Shown here piece by piece: positions 1-6,750 of a stretch of 33,345 bases of DNA; position 1 is the stretch's first letter, and the number at the start of each line of letters is the position of its first letter. The position numbers and the translations under genes are program-made. The notes under the pieces are model-generated. The model was given only the letters and a program-made list of their open reading frames with translations. It made no database searches and was not told the DNA's origin. This DNA comes from an uncultured Clostridium sp. (GTDB taxonomy: Bacteria > Bacillota > Clostridia > TANB77 > CAG-508), in contig CAMUHU010000012.1 in NCBI GenBank assembly GCA_947088765.1, positions 1 to 33,345 on the forward strand. Direction: 5' to 3'.

Positions 1-55
1 GAACCCATGTCTCCGCCGTGAAAGGGCGATGTCTTAACCGCTTGACCACGGGGCC
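1..55 (-). tRNA. tRNA-Glu (UUC), 3' end cut off by the window edge
   Basis: Read on the minus strand it begins GGCCCCGTGG at position 55. The anticodon stem-loop is UCGCC, CUUUCAC, GGCGG, giving anticodon UUC (Glu). The variable region and the start of the T arm are present, and the rest lies beyond position 1. It follows tRNA-Lys by a few bases and is probably co-transcribed with it. Confidence 0.9.
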
Positions 56-62
56 GTGAATT

Positions 63-138
63 TGGTGAGCCATCCGCGACTCGAACGCGGGACAACTTGA
101 TTAAAAGTCAAGTGCTCTACCACCTGAGCTAATGACCC
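63..138 (-). tRNA. tRNA-Lys (UUU)
   Basis: A complete 76-nt cloverleaf on the minus strand. The acceptor starts GGGTCAT at 138 and pairs with ATGGCTC. The anticodon loop is CUUUUAA between CUUGA and UCAAG, giving anticodon UUU (Lys). The T loop is GTTCGAGTC-like, and the 3' CCA is encoded at 63-65. It is the first gene of a Lys-Glu tRNA unit with its own promoter. Confidence 0.95.
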
Positions 139-183
139 ATTTACCAAATATATAAGCACATGTTTAAGAACAAATGCTTATAT

Positions 184-212
184 ATAATACTACAAATTAT
201 TTAATCTGTCAA
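184..212 (-). promoter_or_regulatory. Promoter of the tRNA-Lys/tRNA-Glu unit
   Basis: On the minus strand TTGACA (207-212) is followed after 17 bases by TATTAT (184-189), a near-consensus sigma-A promoter upstream of tRNA-Lys. A 10-bp inverted repeat (TATATAAGCA at 149-158, TGCTTATATA at 175-184) covers the leader just downstream of the start site. It could be a processing hairpin, but this is not certain. Confidence 0.75.
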
Positions 213-259
213 CGGTTTTTTGAAATATTTTTGATTTTTCTGTAAATTTTTTATGTTTT

Positions 260-448
260 TTATTTTTTATTTAATTCTACAAGTAATTCTTCTACATCTA
301 TTCCATGTGCTTCACATGCTTCTTCAATTGTTTCTCCATGCGCAATTGCACAGTTTAAACAATGCATTCCTGCTTCTGTTAATATATCTGCTTTTTCTGG
401 AAGTCTTTCTAATAATTCTCCTATTATCATTGTTTTTTCAATTTTCAT
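260..448 (-). CDS. DUF1858 family small protein with a CxxC motif
   Basis: About 62 residues. The sequence (MKIEKTMIIGELLERLPE, later GMHCLNCAIAHGETIEEACE) matches the short DUF1858 family, also described as a hybrid-cluster-protein-associated redox disulfide domain. The two cysteines of HCLNC are seen directly; a redox or metal role is a family-level idea only. I prefer the ATG at 448: homologues begin MKI, and the Shine-Dalgarno AAAGGA abuts the in-frame ATG at 460, too close to serve it, but lies 11 bases from 448. It stands alone on the minus strand between the tRNA-Lys promoter and the divergent secretion operon. No clear promoter of its own was found. Confidence 0.8.
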   Translation of the reverse strand: MKIEKTMIIGELLERLPEKADILTEAGMHCLNCAIAHGETIEEACEAHGIDVEELLVELNKK

Positions 449-570
449 TTTTATTTCCATCCTTTCTATTTCTTAAACTGTGTCAAACTGTTAATATTAT
501 TTCTATGACGCATCTAATCTGACTGAATTTAAAAATATAACTTATTTTATCACATTTTTTCTAAAAAGTA

Positions 571-599
571 TAGACAAAAGATGATTTTTGTTGTAATAT
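571..599 (+). promoter_or_regulatory. Promoter of the left type IV secretion / primosome operon
   Basis: TAGACA (571-576), 17 bases, TAATAT (594-599). It matches sigma-A consensus at five of six and five of six positions. The expected start, near 606, lies downstream of the ATG at 581, so that ATG cannot begin the first gene if this promoter is the one used. Confidence 0.55.
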
Positions 600-625
600 A
601 TAGAAAAAATTTAGGGGGTGATTAT

Positions 626-763
626 ATAGATTACCTAGTCAAATTATTTTTCATATCTTTTATTATTAATATTCTAGTTGTTTTTTATTCATTTTATGTG
701 TATTTCGACTCAATTCTTTTCAAAGATTTACGAAATCCATTTCACAATGCCAAAAAAAGTTAA
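626..763 (+). CDS. Small hydrophobic membrane protein at the head of the secretion operon; possible AUA start
   Basis: An open frame (in frame from the ATG at 581) encodes a roughly 45-residue peptide with one long hydrophobic segment (FFISFIINILVVFYSFYVYF) and a basic tail ending NAKKS. There is no ribosome-binding site before 581, but a strong one, AGGGGGTGAT, lies at 613-622. The codon 7 bases after GGGGG is ATA (626). The later PrgI-like gene in the same operon uses the identical site with TTG at the same spacing. Either ATA is the start codon or the start has mutated. The stop is 27 bases before the VirD4 gene. I do not recognise the family; position and size suggest a small secretion-complex membrane subunit. 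Confidence 0.4.
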   Translation: MDYLVKLFFISFIINILVVFYSFYVYFDSILFKDLRNPFHNAKKS

Positions 764-790
764 TTTCATAATTTATAGGAGGTATTTTTA

Positions 791-2504
791 ATGTTTGTTA
801 ATACTATTTTTAGGCGATTTCTATTCACCATTGTATTCCTAATTCTCTCTCTATATATTGCATTTATACTTTTTTATCCCTTGTATATTTCTTCTAGCGT
901 TACTATAAATTTACCCTTTGGTCCTTTTAATATTTGTCCTGAATACTCGAATTTATGGAAAAAAATCAAAGCAATATATATTATATTTTTTATTATATCA
1001 AATTTAATTTATTCTAATCTAATTTATCAAAAACTTTTTACTAAAAGTAATAAAAAAATTACAAAATTGCAAAAAACTCAAATGCAAGATTTACATTTAA
1101 GTATTATGAATAATTCTACTGATACTCCATTAATAATCCCTAAAGAAGGATTATACCAAAACATTTTAATTACAGGTACAATACGGTACAGGAAAAACTA
1201 GTTCAGCAATGTACCCTTTTACAAAACAATTAATAGGATTTAAATCTGATAATTTTAAACAAAAATTAGGCATGTTAATTTTAGATGTTAAAGGAAATTA
1301 TTATAATCAAGTAAAAAAATATGCAAATTTTTATAATAGAAAAAAGGACTTAATTGTAATAGGTTTAGATAGCAATATTAGATATAATCCATTAGATAAG
1401 CCTAATTTAAAAGCCTCAGTTTTAGCTAATAAATTAAAAACTATCTTAACTTTATTTTCACCAAATAACTCAGAATCCTATTGGTTAGATAAAGCTGAAC
1501 AAGTTTTAACTGAATGTATAAAATTGTGCAGACTCTATAATAATGGCTATGTTACATTTGTTGAACTACATAAGTTAATTACTATTCCAGATTATTACAA
1601 AGATAAAATAAAATTATTACGAGAAAAATTTTTATCAGGAATATTCACTATTGAGGATATTCATAATTTGTATTCGTCTATTGAATTTTTTGAAAAAGAG
1701 TTTATTTCTTTAGATTCTAGAACCTCATCAATTCTAAAATCTGAAATAACTAGAATAACTGGTTGTTTTGTTTCTGATTATAGTGTGCAAAAAATATTTT
1801 GTCCCGATAAATCTGAGTTAAATTTTCACGGATTCTCTGATGTTGTAAATAGAGGAAAAATCGTTGTTTTAAATATGAACATTTCTGAATATAGAAATCT
1901 TTCTAAAATTATAGCTGCATATTTAAAGTTAGATTTTCAATCAGAGGTAATGAGTCGTCTTGCACATTCTAATTCTTCTTTAAGAAGTGTTGCATTTATA
2001 AGTGATGAGTATCATGAATATGTTACAGATACAGATTCTAATTTCTTCGCACAGTCTAGGGAAGCAAAGTGTATCAATATTGTTGCAACTCAGAGTTATA
2101 CATCACTTTTAAGTTCTATTAATAATCAATATACTGTAAAAGTCATTGTTCAGAATTTAATTAATAAATTTTGGTTTCGAACTGATGATATTTTTACTGT
2201 TGAAGATGCCCAAAAGCAAATTGGAAAAGAGGAAAAGGATAAATTGTCTATTGGATTTTCCGAAAATTCTAATGACTCCAATTCTAATAGTATTATTAAT
2301 TCAATTTGTTCTCACAAAACTAGCTCTTCTGAAAGTATTAGTCGTTATACTCAATCTGATTATATTTTTGATACTAATTTCTTTACACGAGAATTGGAAA
2401 CATTTTCGTGCATAGCCTTTATTTCTAATGGTTCTAAAATTTTAGCACCCCAAAAGTTAAGTCTAATACCCTATTTTATCTTAGATAAAGATATGGAAAT
2501 TTAA
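791..2504 (+). pseudogene. VirD4/TraG-like type IV coupling ATPase, frameshifted in the Walker A motif
   Basis: Two frames together give one about 570-residue VirD4/TraG-family protein. The N-terminal part (791-1201) has two membrane segments and runs to NILITGT; the rest (from 1185) begins GTGKTSSAMYPF and continues to the stop at 2504. Removing the C at 1184 restores ITGTIGTGKTSSA, a complete P-loop near residues 129-136. Walker B is FISDEYHEY, followed by the family's NIVATQSYTSL segment. VirD4 proteins are inner-membrane ATPases that feed substrate into the secretion channel. No other disruption is visible and codon usage is even across the junction, so the change is either very recent, a sequencing error, or a programmed shift. 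RBS AGGAGG lies upstream of ATG 791. Second gene of the operon, followed by virB2. Confidence 0.85.
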
Positions 2505-2539
2505 ATTTTTTATAATTTTATATATATTAGGAGGTTCTT

Positions 2540-2884
2540 ATGAATTCAAAATTCAAATCAAAAGTTTTTTATTATACCTTATTTATTCTAGGTATATTTA
2601 TATGTATTCTATTTTCTTTTTCTGGCACTTGCTTTGCTGGATATCCAAAATTAGTCAATAATATTGTTTCTGCCTTTGAGAAGGTGGAAAAGTATATTGT
2701 GGCTATTGCTACTCCTGCTGCAGCTGTATCAATAGGTTGTGGCTTTTTAATGCAAAAATTTAGTTTAGGCGATGAGGAAAGAATTAGAACTGGTAAAAAG
2801 TTAATTCGTACAGCTTTTATCTCTTACGCATTTATTATTTCCTTAGATTTAATTATATCACTAATTGAAAGTCTTATTTCATAA
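2540..2884 (+). CDS. VirB2/TrbC-like pilin subunit
   Basis: 114 residues. A signal peptide (hydrophobic FILGIFICILFSFSGTCFA, likely cut before GYP) is followed by two hydrophobic helices around a short polar loop with GDEERIRTGKKLI. This matches the TrbC/VirB2 layout: a leader, then two membrane helices joined by a short cytoplasmic loop. Such proteins are the pilin or channel-lining subunit of type IV secretion systems. Its start is set by GGAGG six bases upstream. It sits 35 bases after virD4 and 17 before the VirB6-like gene. The fit rests on architecture and context, since this family is poorly conserved in sequence. Confidence 0.7.
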   Translation: MNSKFKSKVFYYTLFILGIFICILFSFSGTCFAGYPKLVNNIVSAFEKVEKYIVAIATPAAAVSIGCGFLMQKFSLGDEERIRTGKKLIRTAFISYAFIISLDLIISLIESLIS

Positions 2885-2901
2885 TTCTGGGAGGTCCTAT
2901 A

Positions 2902-3771
2902 ATGAATACCAATTCTATTATTGAAACTATTAATTCTCTTTTTGGAAATCTCTTTTCTTCGATTGATGGAACTATTTATTCTGCACTTGACAGTATTACA
3001 TTTATAAATACTGATATAATAAATTCTTATTATTTCGAGAAAATTTTTGGAACAACTACATCTAACGGCTTTTTATTGATAGCAAATGCTCTACTTATTG
3101 GGTTTGTTTTGTATTATGGTATTACTTATCTACTTTCTTCTCTTGGTATTATTCAAGATAGTATACAAAAACCCTCACAATTTTTCTTTAAAATTTTACT
3201 AGGTGGACTATTGATGAATTCTAGTTTGTTTATTTGTGAACAATTAATTTTCATTAATTCTCTAATTTCTGAAGCTATAAGGGCTTTAGGTCACGAGCTT
3301 TTAGGCGGGGATATTTGTTTTTCAGAATTAATTAATCAAGCAAATGCCATAATATTTTTAGAAAATTCGTCTGGTAGTATTTTTTCAATTGATGGTATTT
3401 TAAAAATGATTTTCTCATTTAGTTTCTTTAATATTATATTTTCATATTCTGTTAGATATATTATGATTAAAGTTTTTATATTAATTTCCCCTTTTGCCTT
3501 CTTATCACTTTCTACACCTAATACCTCTGTATTTTTTAAGTGTTGGATAAAAAGTTTTATAGCTCTACTCTTTATAGAGCTTCTAGCCTCTATTATATTA
3601 ATAGTGATGTTTTCTATAACTTATAGTTCTAAAGATATTACATCTAAATTATTGCTAATTGGTGCTCTTTTTGCCTTAATAAAGTCTAACTCTTATATAC
3701 GAGAGCTTATTGGTGGAATTAATACTGAAATCTCAGATAGTATGTACATGCTACGAACTTTTATGAAATAA
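2902..3771 (+). CDS. VirB6/TrbL-like polytopic membrane protein
   Basis: 289 residues with about six strongly hydrophobic segments (for example GFLLIANALLIGFVLYYGIT, IIFSYSVRYIMIKVFILISP and FIALLFIELLASIILIVMFS) and a polar N-terminal region. Length, topology and position after a VirB2-like pilin fit the TrbL/VirB6 group that forms the inner-membrane channel of type IV secretion systems. The conserved-looking FKCWIKSFIALLF segment lies near residue 215, and the C-terminus (IGGINTEISDSMYMLRTF) is polar. RBS GGGAGG, ATG start. Family assignment is by topology and context rather than by a catalytic motif. Confidence 0.65.
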   Translation: MNTNSIIETINSLFGNLFSSIDGTIYSALDSITFINTDIINSYYFEKIFGTTTSNGFLLIANALLIGFVLYYGITYLLSSLGIIQDSIQKPSQFFFKILLGGLLMNSSLFICEQLIFINSLISEAIRALGHELLGGDICFSELINQANAIIFLENSSGSIFSIDGILKMIFSFSFFNIIFSYSVRYIMIKVFILISPFAFLSLSTPNTSVFFKCWIKSFIALLFIELLASIILIVMFSITYSSKDITSKLLLIGALFALIKSNSYIRELIGGINTEISDSMYMLRTFMK

Positions 3772-3783
3772 GGGGGTGATATT

Positions 3784-4092
3784 TTGAAATTTATAATACC
3801 TCAAAATTATAATTTATCAAGCAAGTTATTTGGAATTTTAGATTACTCCTCTGTAGTAATTATTGCTTTATGGTGTTTATTTATTTTTTGTATTACTAAT
3901 TTTATTTTTAGTGCTTTATATCTAAAAATCTTTATTATAATTGTATTATGTTTCCCAGTTGTTATATTCTGTTTTGTTGGTTTTAATCATGAAAATGTTA
4001 TCTATGTATTATCATATATTTGCAAATTCTTATTTTCTCAAAAAATTTATCTATATCAGAAAAATTCCATTGTGCATTTCAACAAAAGATGA
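3784..4092 (+). CDS. PrgI/VirB3-like small membrane protein (TTG start)
   Basis: 102 residues. It starts with a short amphipathic stretch (IIPQNYNLSSKLFGILDYSS), then two adjacent membrane helices, then a basic tail SQKIYLYQKN. This is the PrgI-family (VirB3-like) pattern: N-terminal IPxxY, two helices, and a C-terminal YLYxK-type segment. VirB3 proteins partner the VirB4 ATPase at the inner membrane; here the VirB4 gene is about 24 kb away (28127-29911). The start is TTG, 7 bases after AGGGGG. It follows the VirB6 gene by 12 bases. Confidence 0.65.
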   Translation: MKFIIPQNYNLSSKLFGILDYSSVVIIALWCLFIFCITNFIFSALYLKIFIIIVLCFPVVIFCFVGFNHENVIYVLSYICKFLFSQKIYLYQKNSIVHFNKR

Positions 4093-4093
4093 T

Positions 4094-4114
4094 ATAATTC
4101 TTAATTAGAATTAT
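4094..4114 (+). other. Small hairpin before the DnaD-like gene
   Basis: ATAATTCT and AGAATTAT form a perfect 8-bp inverted repeat with a 5-base loop between the PrgI-like stop and the AAGGAG site of the next gene. It has no U-tract, so it is not a standard terminator. It may mark a processing point between the secretion and primosome parts of the operon. Confidence 0.3.
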
Positions 4115-4135
4115 TATAAGGAGTGAAACATTAAC

Positions 4136-5134
4136 ATGAAAATAGAGCATAATGATGAGTCAATACTTTTTTCTACTACTGATATACCTGATATCTTTTT
4201 TACAGAATATTTACCTCAAGCACCTGGTGATTATATAAAGGTTTTCCTTTATTTAACTTTTATCTCAAAATACGGCAAGGAGATAAAATTTAACGATATG
4301 TCTAAAAAATTAGCTCTTCATATTAATGTTATCCAAGAGGCACTAAAATATTGGGAGGAAGCTGGAGTTATTACAAAGAAAACTACTGGATATATTTTAA
4401 ATAATTTAAAAGAGATAGAACTTCATAATTTATATAAACCAAAAGTTGCATTATCTGCAGCAGATATAGAAAAAAACACAAGAAATCAGTATCGTGCAAA
4501 AGCTGTTGAAACAATTAATACATCTTTCTTTCAAGGAATTATGACTCCTTCTTGGTATTCTGATATAGATTTATGGTTTAAGAAATATTTATTTGATGAA
4601 GAAGTTATGATCGCTTTATTTAATTATTGCTACAAGAAATCTGCACTTCACAGAAATTATTTACAAACTGTTGCAGATGCTTGGGCTAAGAATGGTATTA
4701 AAACTTATTCTGATTTAGAGTTATATTCTGAAAAACAAGGAAAGTTACAAAAGATTAAAAGTACAATTTCAAAAAAATTAGGACTTGCTAGACCTTTAAC
4801 AGAATATGAATCTGCTTATATTGAAAAATGGACTATTGAATATAACTATCCTTTAGATGTAATTGAAATAGCTTTAAAGAAAACTACATCAAAGACTAAC
4901 CCTTCTTTTGATTATTTGAATGTAATTATAAGTGGTTGGCATGATAGAAATTTGAAAACTGCTGAGGAGGTTCAAAATTTCTTAGCTGAATATAAATCTC
5001 AACAAAAAAATATTAAGGAATTAGAGAAAAAGTCTAAATATAATAATTATGAACAGAGAAATTATAGTAATTTTGATAATTTATATGCAAATAATCAAAA
5101 TTATAATGATAATAAGACTACTGTTAATATTTAG
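4136..5134 (+). CDS. DnaD-domain replication initiation protein
   Basis: 332 residues. The N-terminal part (to about 105) is winged-helix-like (GDYIKVFLYLTFISKYG, then LHINVIQEALKYWEEAGVI). A middle alpha-helical DnaD-like segment follows, and then a second DnaD domain near 225-290 carrying the signature YLNVIISGWHDRNLKT. The tail is Asn/Tyr-rich and probably disordered. DnaD proteins bind DNA and DnaA at the origin and help recruit the helicase and its loader. The next gene, 11 bases on, is the DnaC/DnaI-type loader, the classic primosome partner. The SD AAGGAG is 12 bases from the ATG, rather far. It lies head-on to the leftward fork from the origin near 22.4 kb. Confidence 0.85.
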   Translation: MKIEHNDESILFSTTDIPDIFFTEYLPQAPGDYIKVFLYLTFISKYGKEIKFNDMSKKLALHINVIQEALKYWEEAGVITKKTTGYILNNLKEIELHNLYKPKVALSAADIEKNTRNQYRAKAVETINTSFFQGIMTPSWYSDIDLWFKKYLFDEEVMIALFNYCYKKSALHRNYLQTVADAWAKNGIKTYSDLELYSEKQGKLQKIKSTISKKLGLARPLTEYESAYIEKWTIEYNYPLDVIEIALKKTTSKTNPSFDYLNVIISGWHDRNLKTAEEVQNFLAEYKSQQKNIKELEKKSKYNNYEQRNYSNFDNLYANNQNYNDNKTTVNI

Positions 5135-5145
5135 GAGGTATTGTC

Positions 5146-6147
5146 TTGTCTGATCTGGTTTTAAAGCAATTATTAAAAGAATATGAAAAGAAAAAATTTA
5201 TTGCTGATACGAATTTTGAGTATAAAAAATCTTCTCTTTATAGGGATTGTCCTGAACTAGATGAGATTAATTTTAAACTAAATAATTATGCAATAATGCT
5301 TTCAAAATTAATTTTAGAGAATAATATTGAACAATATAAAAAAGCAAAAGAAGAATTTGAAAAACTAAAAAAAGATAAAGAATTAATTATAGAAAATCTA
5401 AACTTGCCTGATGATTTTTTTACACCTGATTATGAGTGTAAACTTTGTAATGATACTGGTTATGTTGTTGATGAAAATAATAAGACAGTTCTTTGTAGTT
5501 GTATTAAGCAAAAGTTATTTAATATAAAGTACAATTCTTCTAATATTGGAGATTTAAATAAAGAAAATTTTAATACTTTTGACATTTCATTATATTCTAC
5601 AGAGATAAATCCTGATAAGTTTAAAGCTAATATTTCACCTAGAACAAATATAGAAAATATTAAAAAAATTGCTAAAAATTTTATATCTAATTTTGATGAC
5701 CCAGAGGAAAAAAACCTTTTATTTATTGGTAATACTGGTCTCGGAAAGACCTTTCTTTCTAATTGTATTGCTAATGAATTGTTAAAAACAGATAAAACTA
5801 TTTTATATCAATCTGCTTCTTCTATGTTAGACTCTATTATTGATTATAAGTTTGGAAAAGAAAATTCTTCTGATAATATATATAATAATACTTTAACTGT
5901 TGATTTACTTATAATTGATGATTTGGGAACTGAAAATATTAATGCTCTAAAATTCGCTGAATTATTTAATATTATTAATACTAGATTGTTAAATCAAAAT
6001 AATCATATTACTAAAACTATTATTTCTACAAATTTGAATATAGATAATTTGTTTAAGAATTATGATGAGCGTATTGTTTCTAGGTTAGTTGGCTATTATA
6101 ATATTTGCAGATTCTTCGGTGATGATATAAGGTTTATAAAGAAATAA
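5146..6147 (+). CDS. DnaC/DnaI-type replicative helicase loader
   Basis: 333 residues, TTG start 7 bases after AGGAGG. The N-terminal part is a charged helical region followed by a zinc-binding motif (CKLCNDTGYV near residue 98, then CSC), as in DnaI-type loaders. The C-terminal AAA+ domain has Walker A GNTGLGKT (about 195-202), Walker B LLIIDDLG (about 252-258), an STN sensor segment (IISTNLNIDNL) and an arginine-finger-like ERIVSRL. It would load the DnaB-type helicase onto origin DNA opened by DnaA. It is the last gene of the operon that starts with type IV secretion genes; a hairpin follows. Confidence 0.92.
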   Translation: MSDLVLKQLLKEYEKKKFIADTNFEYKKSSLYRDCPELDEINFKLNNYAIMLSKLILENNIEQYKKAKEEFEKLKKDKELIIENLNLPDDFFTPDYECKLCNDTGYVVDENNKTVLCSCIKQKLFNIKYNSSNIGDLNKENFNTFDISLYSTEINPDKFKANISPRTNIENIKKIAKNFISNFDDPEEKNLLFIGNTGLGKTFLSNCIANELLKTDKTILYQSASSMLDSIIDYKFGKENSSDNIYNNTLTVDLLIIDDLGTENINALKFAELFNIINTRLLNQNNHITKTIISTNLNIDNLFKNYDERIVSRLVGYYNICRFFGDDIRFIKK

Positions 6148-6154
6148 ACTTATT

Positions 6155-6182
6155 AGACATGCTTTGCATGTCTATAATTTTT
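6155..6182 (+). terminator. Terminator after the helicase-loader gene
   Basis: AGACATGC, TTT, GCATGTCT: an 8-bp perfect stem with a 3-base loop followed by ATAATTTTT, 7 bases after the stop codon. It closes the left operon. Confidence 0.65.
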
Positions 6183-6184
6183 CT

Positions 6185-6246
6185 TATTTCAAAAACAAAA
6201 AACGTACTTTCGTACGTTTTTGTTTTGGCGGAGATTGAGGGCTTTG
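6185..6246. repeat. Direct repeat, copy 1: terminator hairpin plus a 21-nt piece of the tRNA-Ser 3' end
   Basis: This 62-bp stretch matches 6322-6382 except for one extra A and one T/C change. It holds an AAAACGTAC/GTACGTTTT hairpin and, at 6226-6246, the CCA end, acceptor strand and half T arm of tRNA-Ser(GCU) read on the minus strand. The rest of the tRNA is absent, so this is a remnant. Confidence 0.85.
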
Positions 6247-6260
6247 CCGAGCCGCGTCCT

Positions 6261-6285
6261 AAAAACAGTCCACTGGACTGTTTTT
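6261..6285. terminator. Hairpin with A/T-run flanks, bidirectional terminator-like
   Basis: AAAAACAGTCC, ACT, GGACTGTTTTT: an 11-bp perfect stem with a T run on the right and an A run on the left, so it could end transcription from either side. It sits in the spacer between the two copies of the tRNA-derived direct repeat. Confidence 0.6.
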
Positions 6286-6321
6286 ACCTCATTTCATTCG
6301 GTACGTCCTTTTCAAAGCCCC

Positions 6322-6382
6322 TATTTCAAAACAAAAAACGTACCTTCGTACGTTTTTGTTTTGGCGGAGATTGAGGGCTTTG
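6322..6382. repeat. Direct repeat, copy 2, overlapping the 3' end of the intact tRNA-Ser(GCU)
   Basis: Partner of 6185-6246. Its right end is the functional 3' end of tRNA-Ser(GCU). A duplicated tRNA 3' end is the usual footprint of a site-specific integration or excision event, but only 75 bp lie between the copies. Confidence 0.85.
6334..6357 (-). terminator. Terminator of the tRNA-Ser pair
   Basis: A hairpin AAAACGTAC/GTACGTTTT with a 4-base loop, 4 bases downstream of the tRNA-Ser(GCU) CCA end on the minus strand and followed by a T-rich run. The same hairpin is present in repeat copy 1 (6197-6220). Confidence 0.65.
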
Positions 6383-6453
6383 AACCCTCGCGGCCACTTA
6401 CGCAACCCTAACAGTTTAGCAAACTGTCCCCTTCAACCACTTGGGTAAATCTC
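6362..6453 (-). tRNA. tRNA-Ser (GCU)
   Basis: A 92-nt class II tRNA on the minus strand beginning GGAGATTTACCC. The anticodon loop is TTGCTAA between ACAGT and ACTGT, giving GCU (Ser). The long variable arm and encoded CCA are present. It is second in a Ser-Ser unit after tRNA-Ser(UGA). Confidence 0.95.
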
Positions 6454-6462
6454 CATAAAAAA

Positions 6463-6555
6463 ATGGCGCAGAGGGTGGGATTCGAACCCACGGTAGGCTA
6501 TAAACCTACGCCAATTTTCAAGACTGGTGCCATAAACCAACTCGACCACCTCTGC
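6463..6555 (-). tRNA. tRNA-Ser (UGA)
   Basis: A 93-nt class II tRNA on the minus strand beginning GCAGAGGTGG. The anticodon loop is CTTGAAA between CCAGT and ATTGG, giving UGA (Ser). The long variable arm (GCGTAGGTTT, then AGCCTAC), T arm GGGTTCGAATCCC and encoded CCA are all present. Confidence 0.95.
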
Positions 6556-6583
6556 ATATGTTACTTTGCCAGTAACAGTATAT

Positions 6584-6613
6584 ATATTAGCATATTTTTA
6601 GCATACTTGTCAA
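6584..6613 (-). promoter_or_regulatory. Promoter of the tRNA-Ser pair
   Basis: TTGACA (6608-6613), 18 bases, TAATAT (6584-6589) on the minus strand. A small GTTACT/AGTAAC hairpin (6560-6576) lies between the start site and the tRNA. Confidence 0.7.
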
Positions 6614-6673
6614 TAGTAATTTTTGGAAAATTTTCTATCTAAAAAAATGAGAAAATTTTCTATCTGAAAAAAA

Positions 6674-6701
6674 CACCGAGAAAAGTATAATTTTCTCAGT
6701 G
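6674..6701 (-). terminator. Module terminator T1, downstream of protease copy A
   Basis: CACCGAGAAAA and TTTTCTCAGTG form a stem with one mismatch; on the minus strand the hairpin is followed by a T run. It belongs to a family of near-identical hairpins that bracket the protease modules (also 8424, 10190 and 12478, with a half copy at 11897). Confidence 0.75.
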
Positions 6702-6750
6702 AAATGACACATATTATTTTTTAATAGTTACTTAATTAATCAAACTATTA

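Noticed and set aside
253-522. Plus-strand hydrophobic open frame opposite the DUF1858 gene
   Set aside because: It is antisense shadow of an AT-rich coding region, with no ribosome-binding site and low-complexity Leu/Phe content.
571-6147. Interpretation of the left block as a recently acquired conjugative element
   Set aside because: No relaxase, functional integrase or flanking attachment sites enclose it, and its codon and strand composition match its surroundings. The tRNA-Ser repeat lies outside its end and spans only 75 bp.
6159-6411. Two overlapping plus-strand open frames over the tRNA-derived repeats
   Set aside because: They read through terminator hairpins, a partial tRNA and tRNA-Ser on the opposite strand. 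Their similar peptides come only from the direct repeat.
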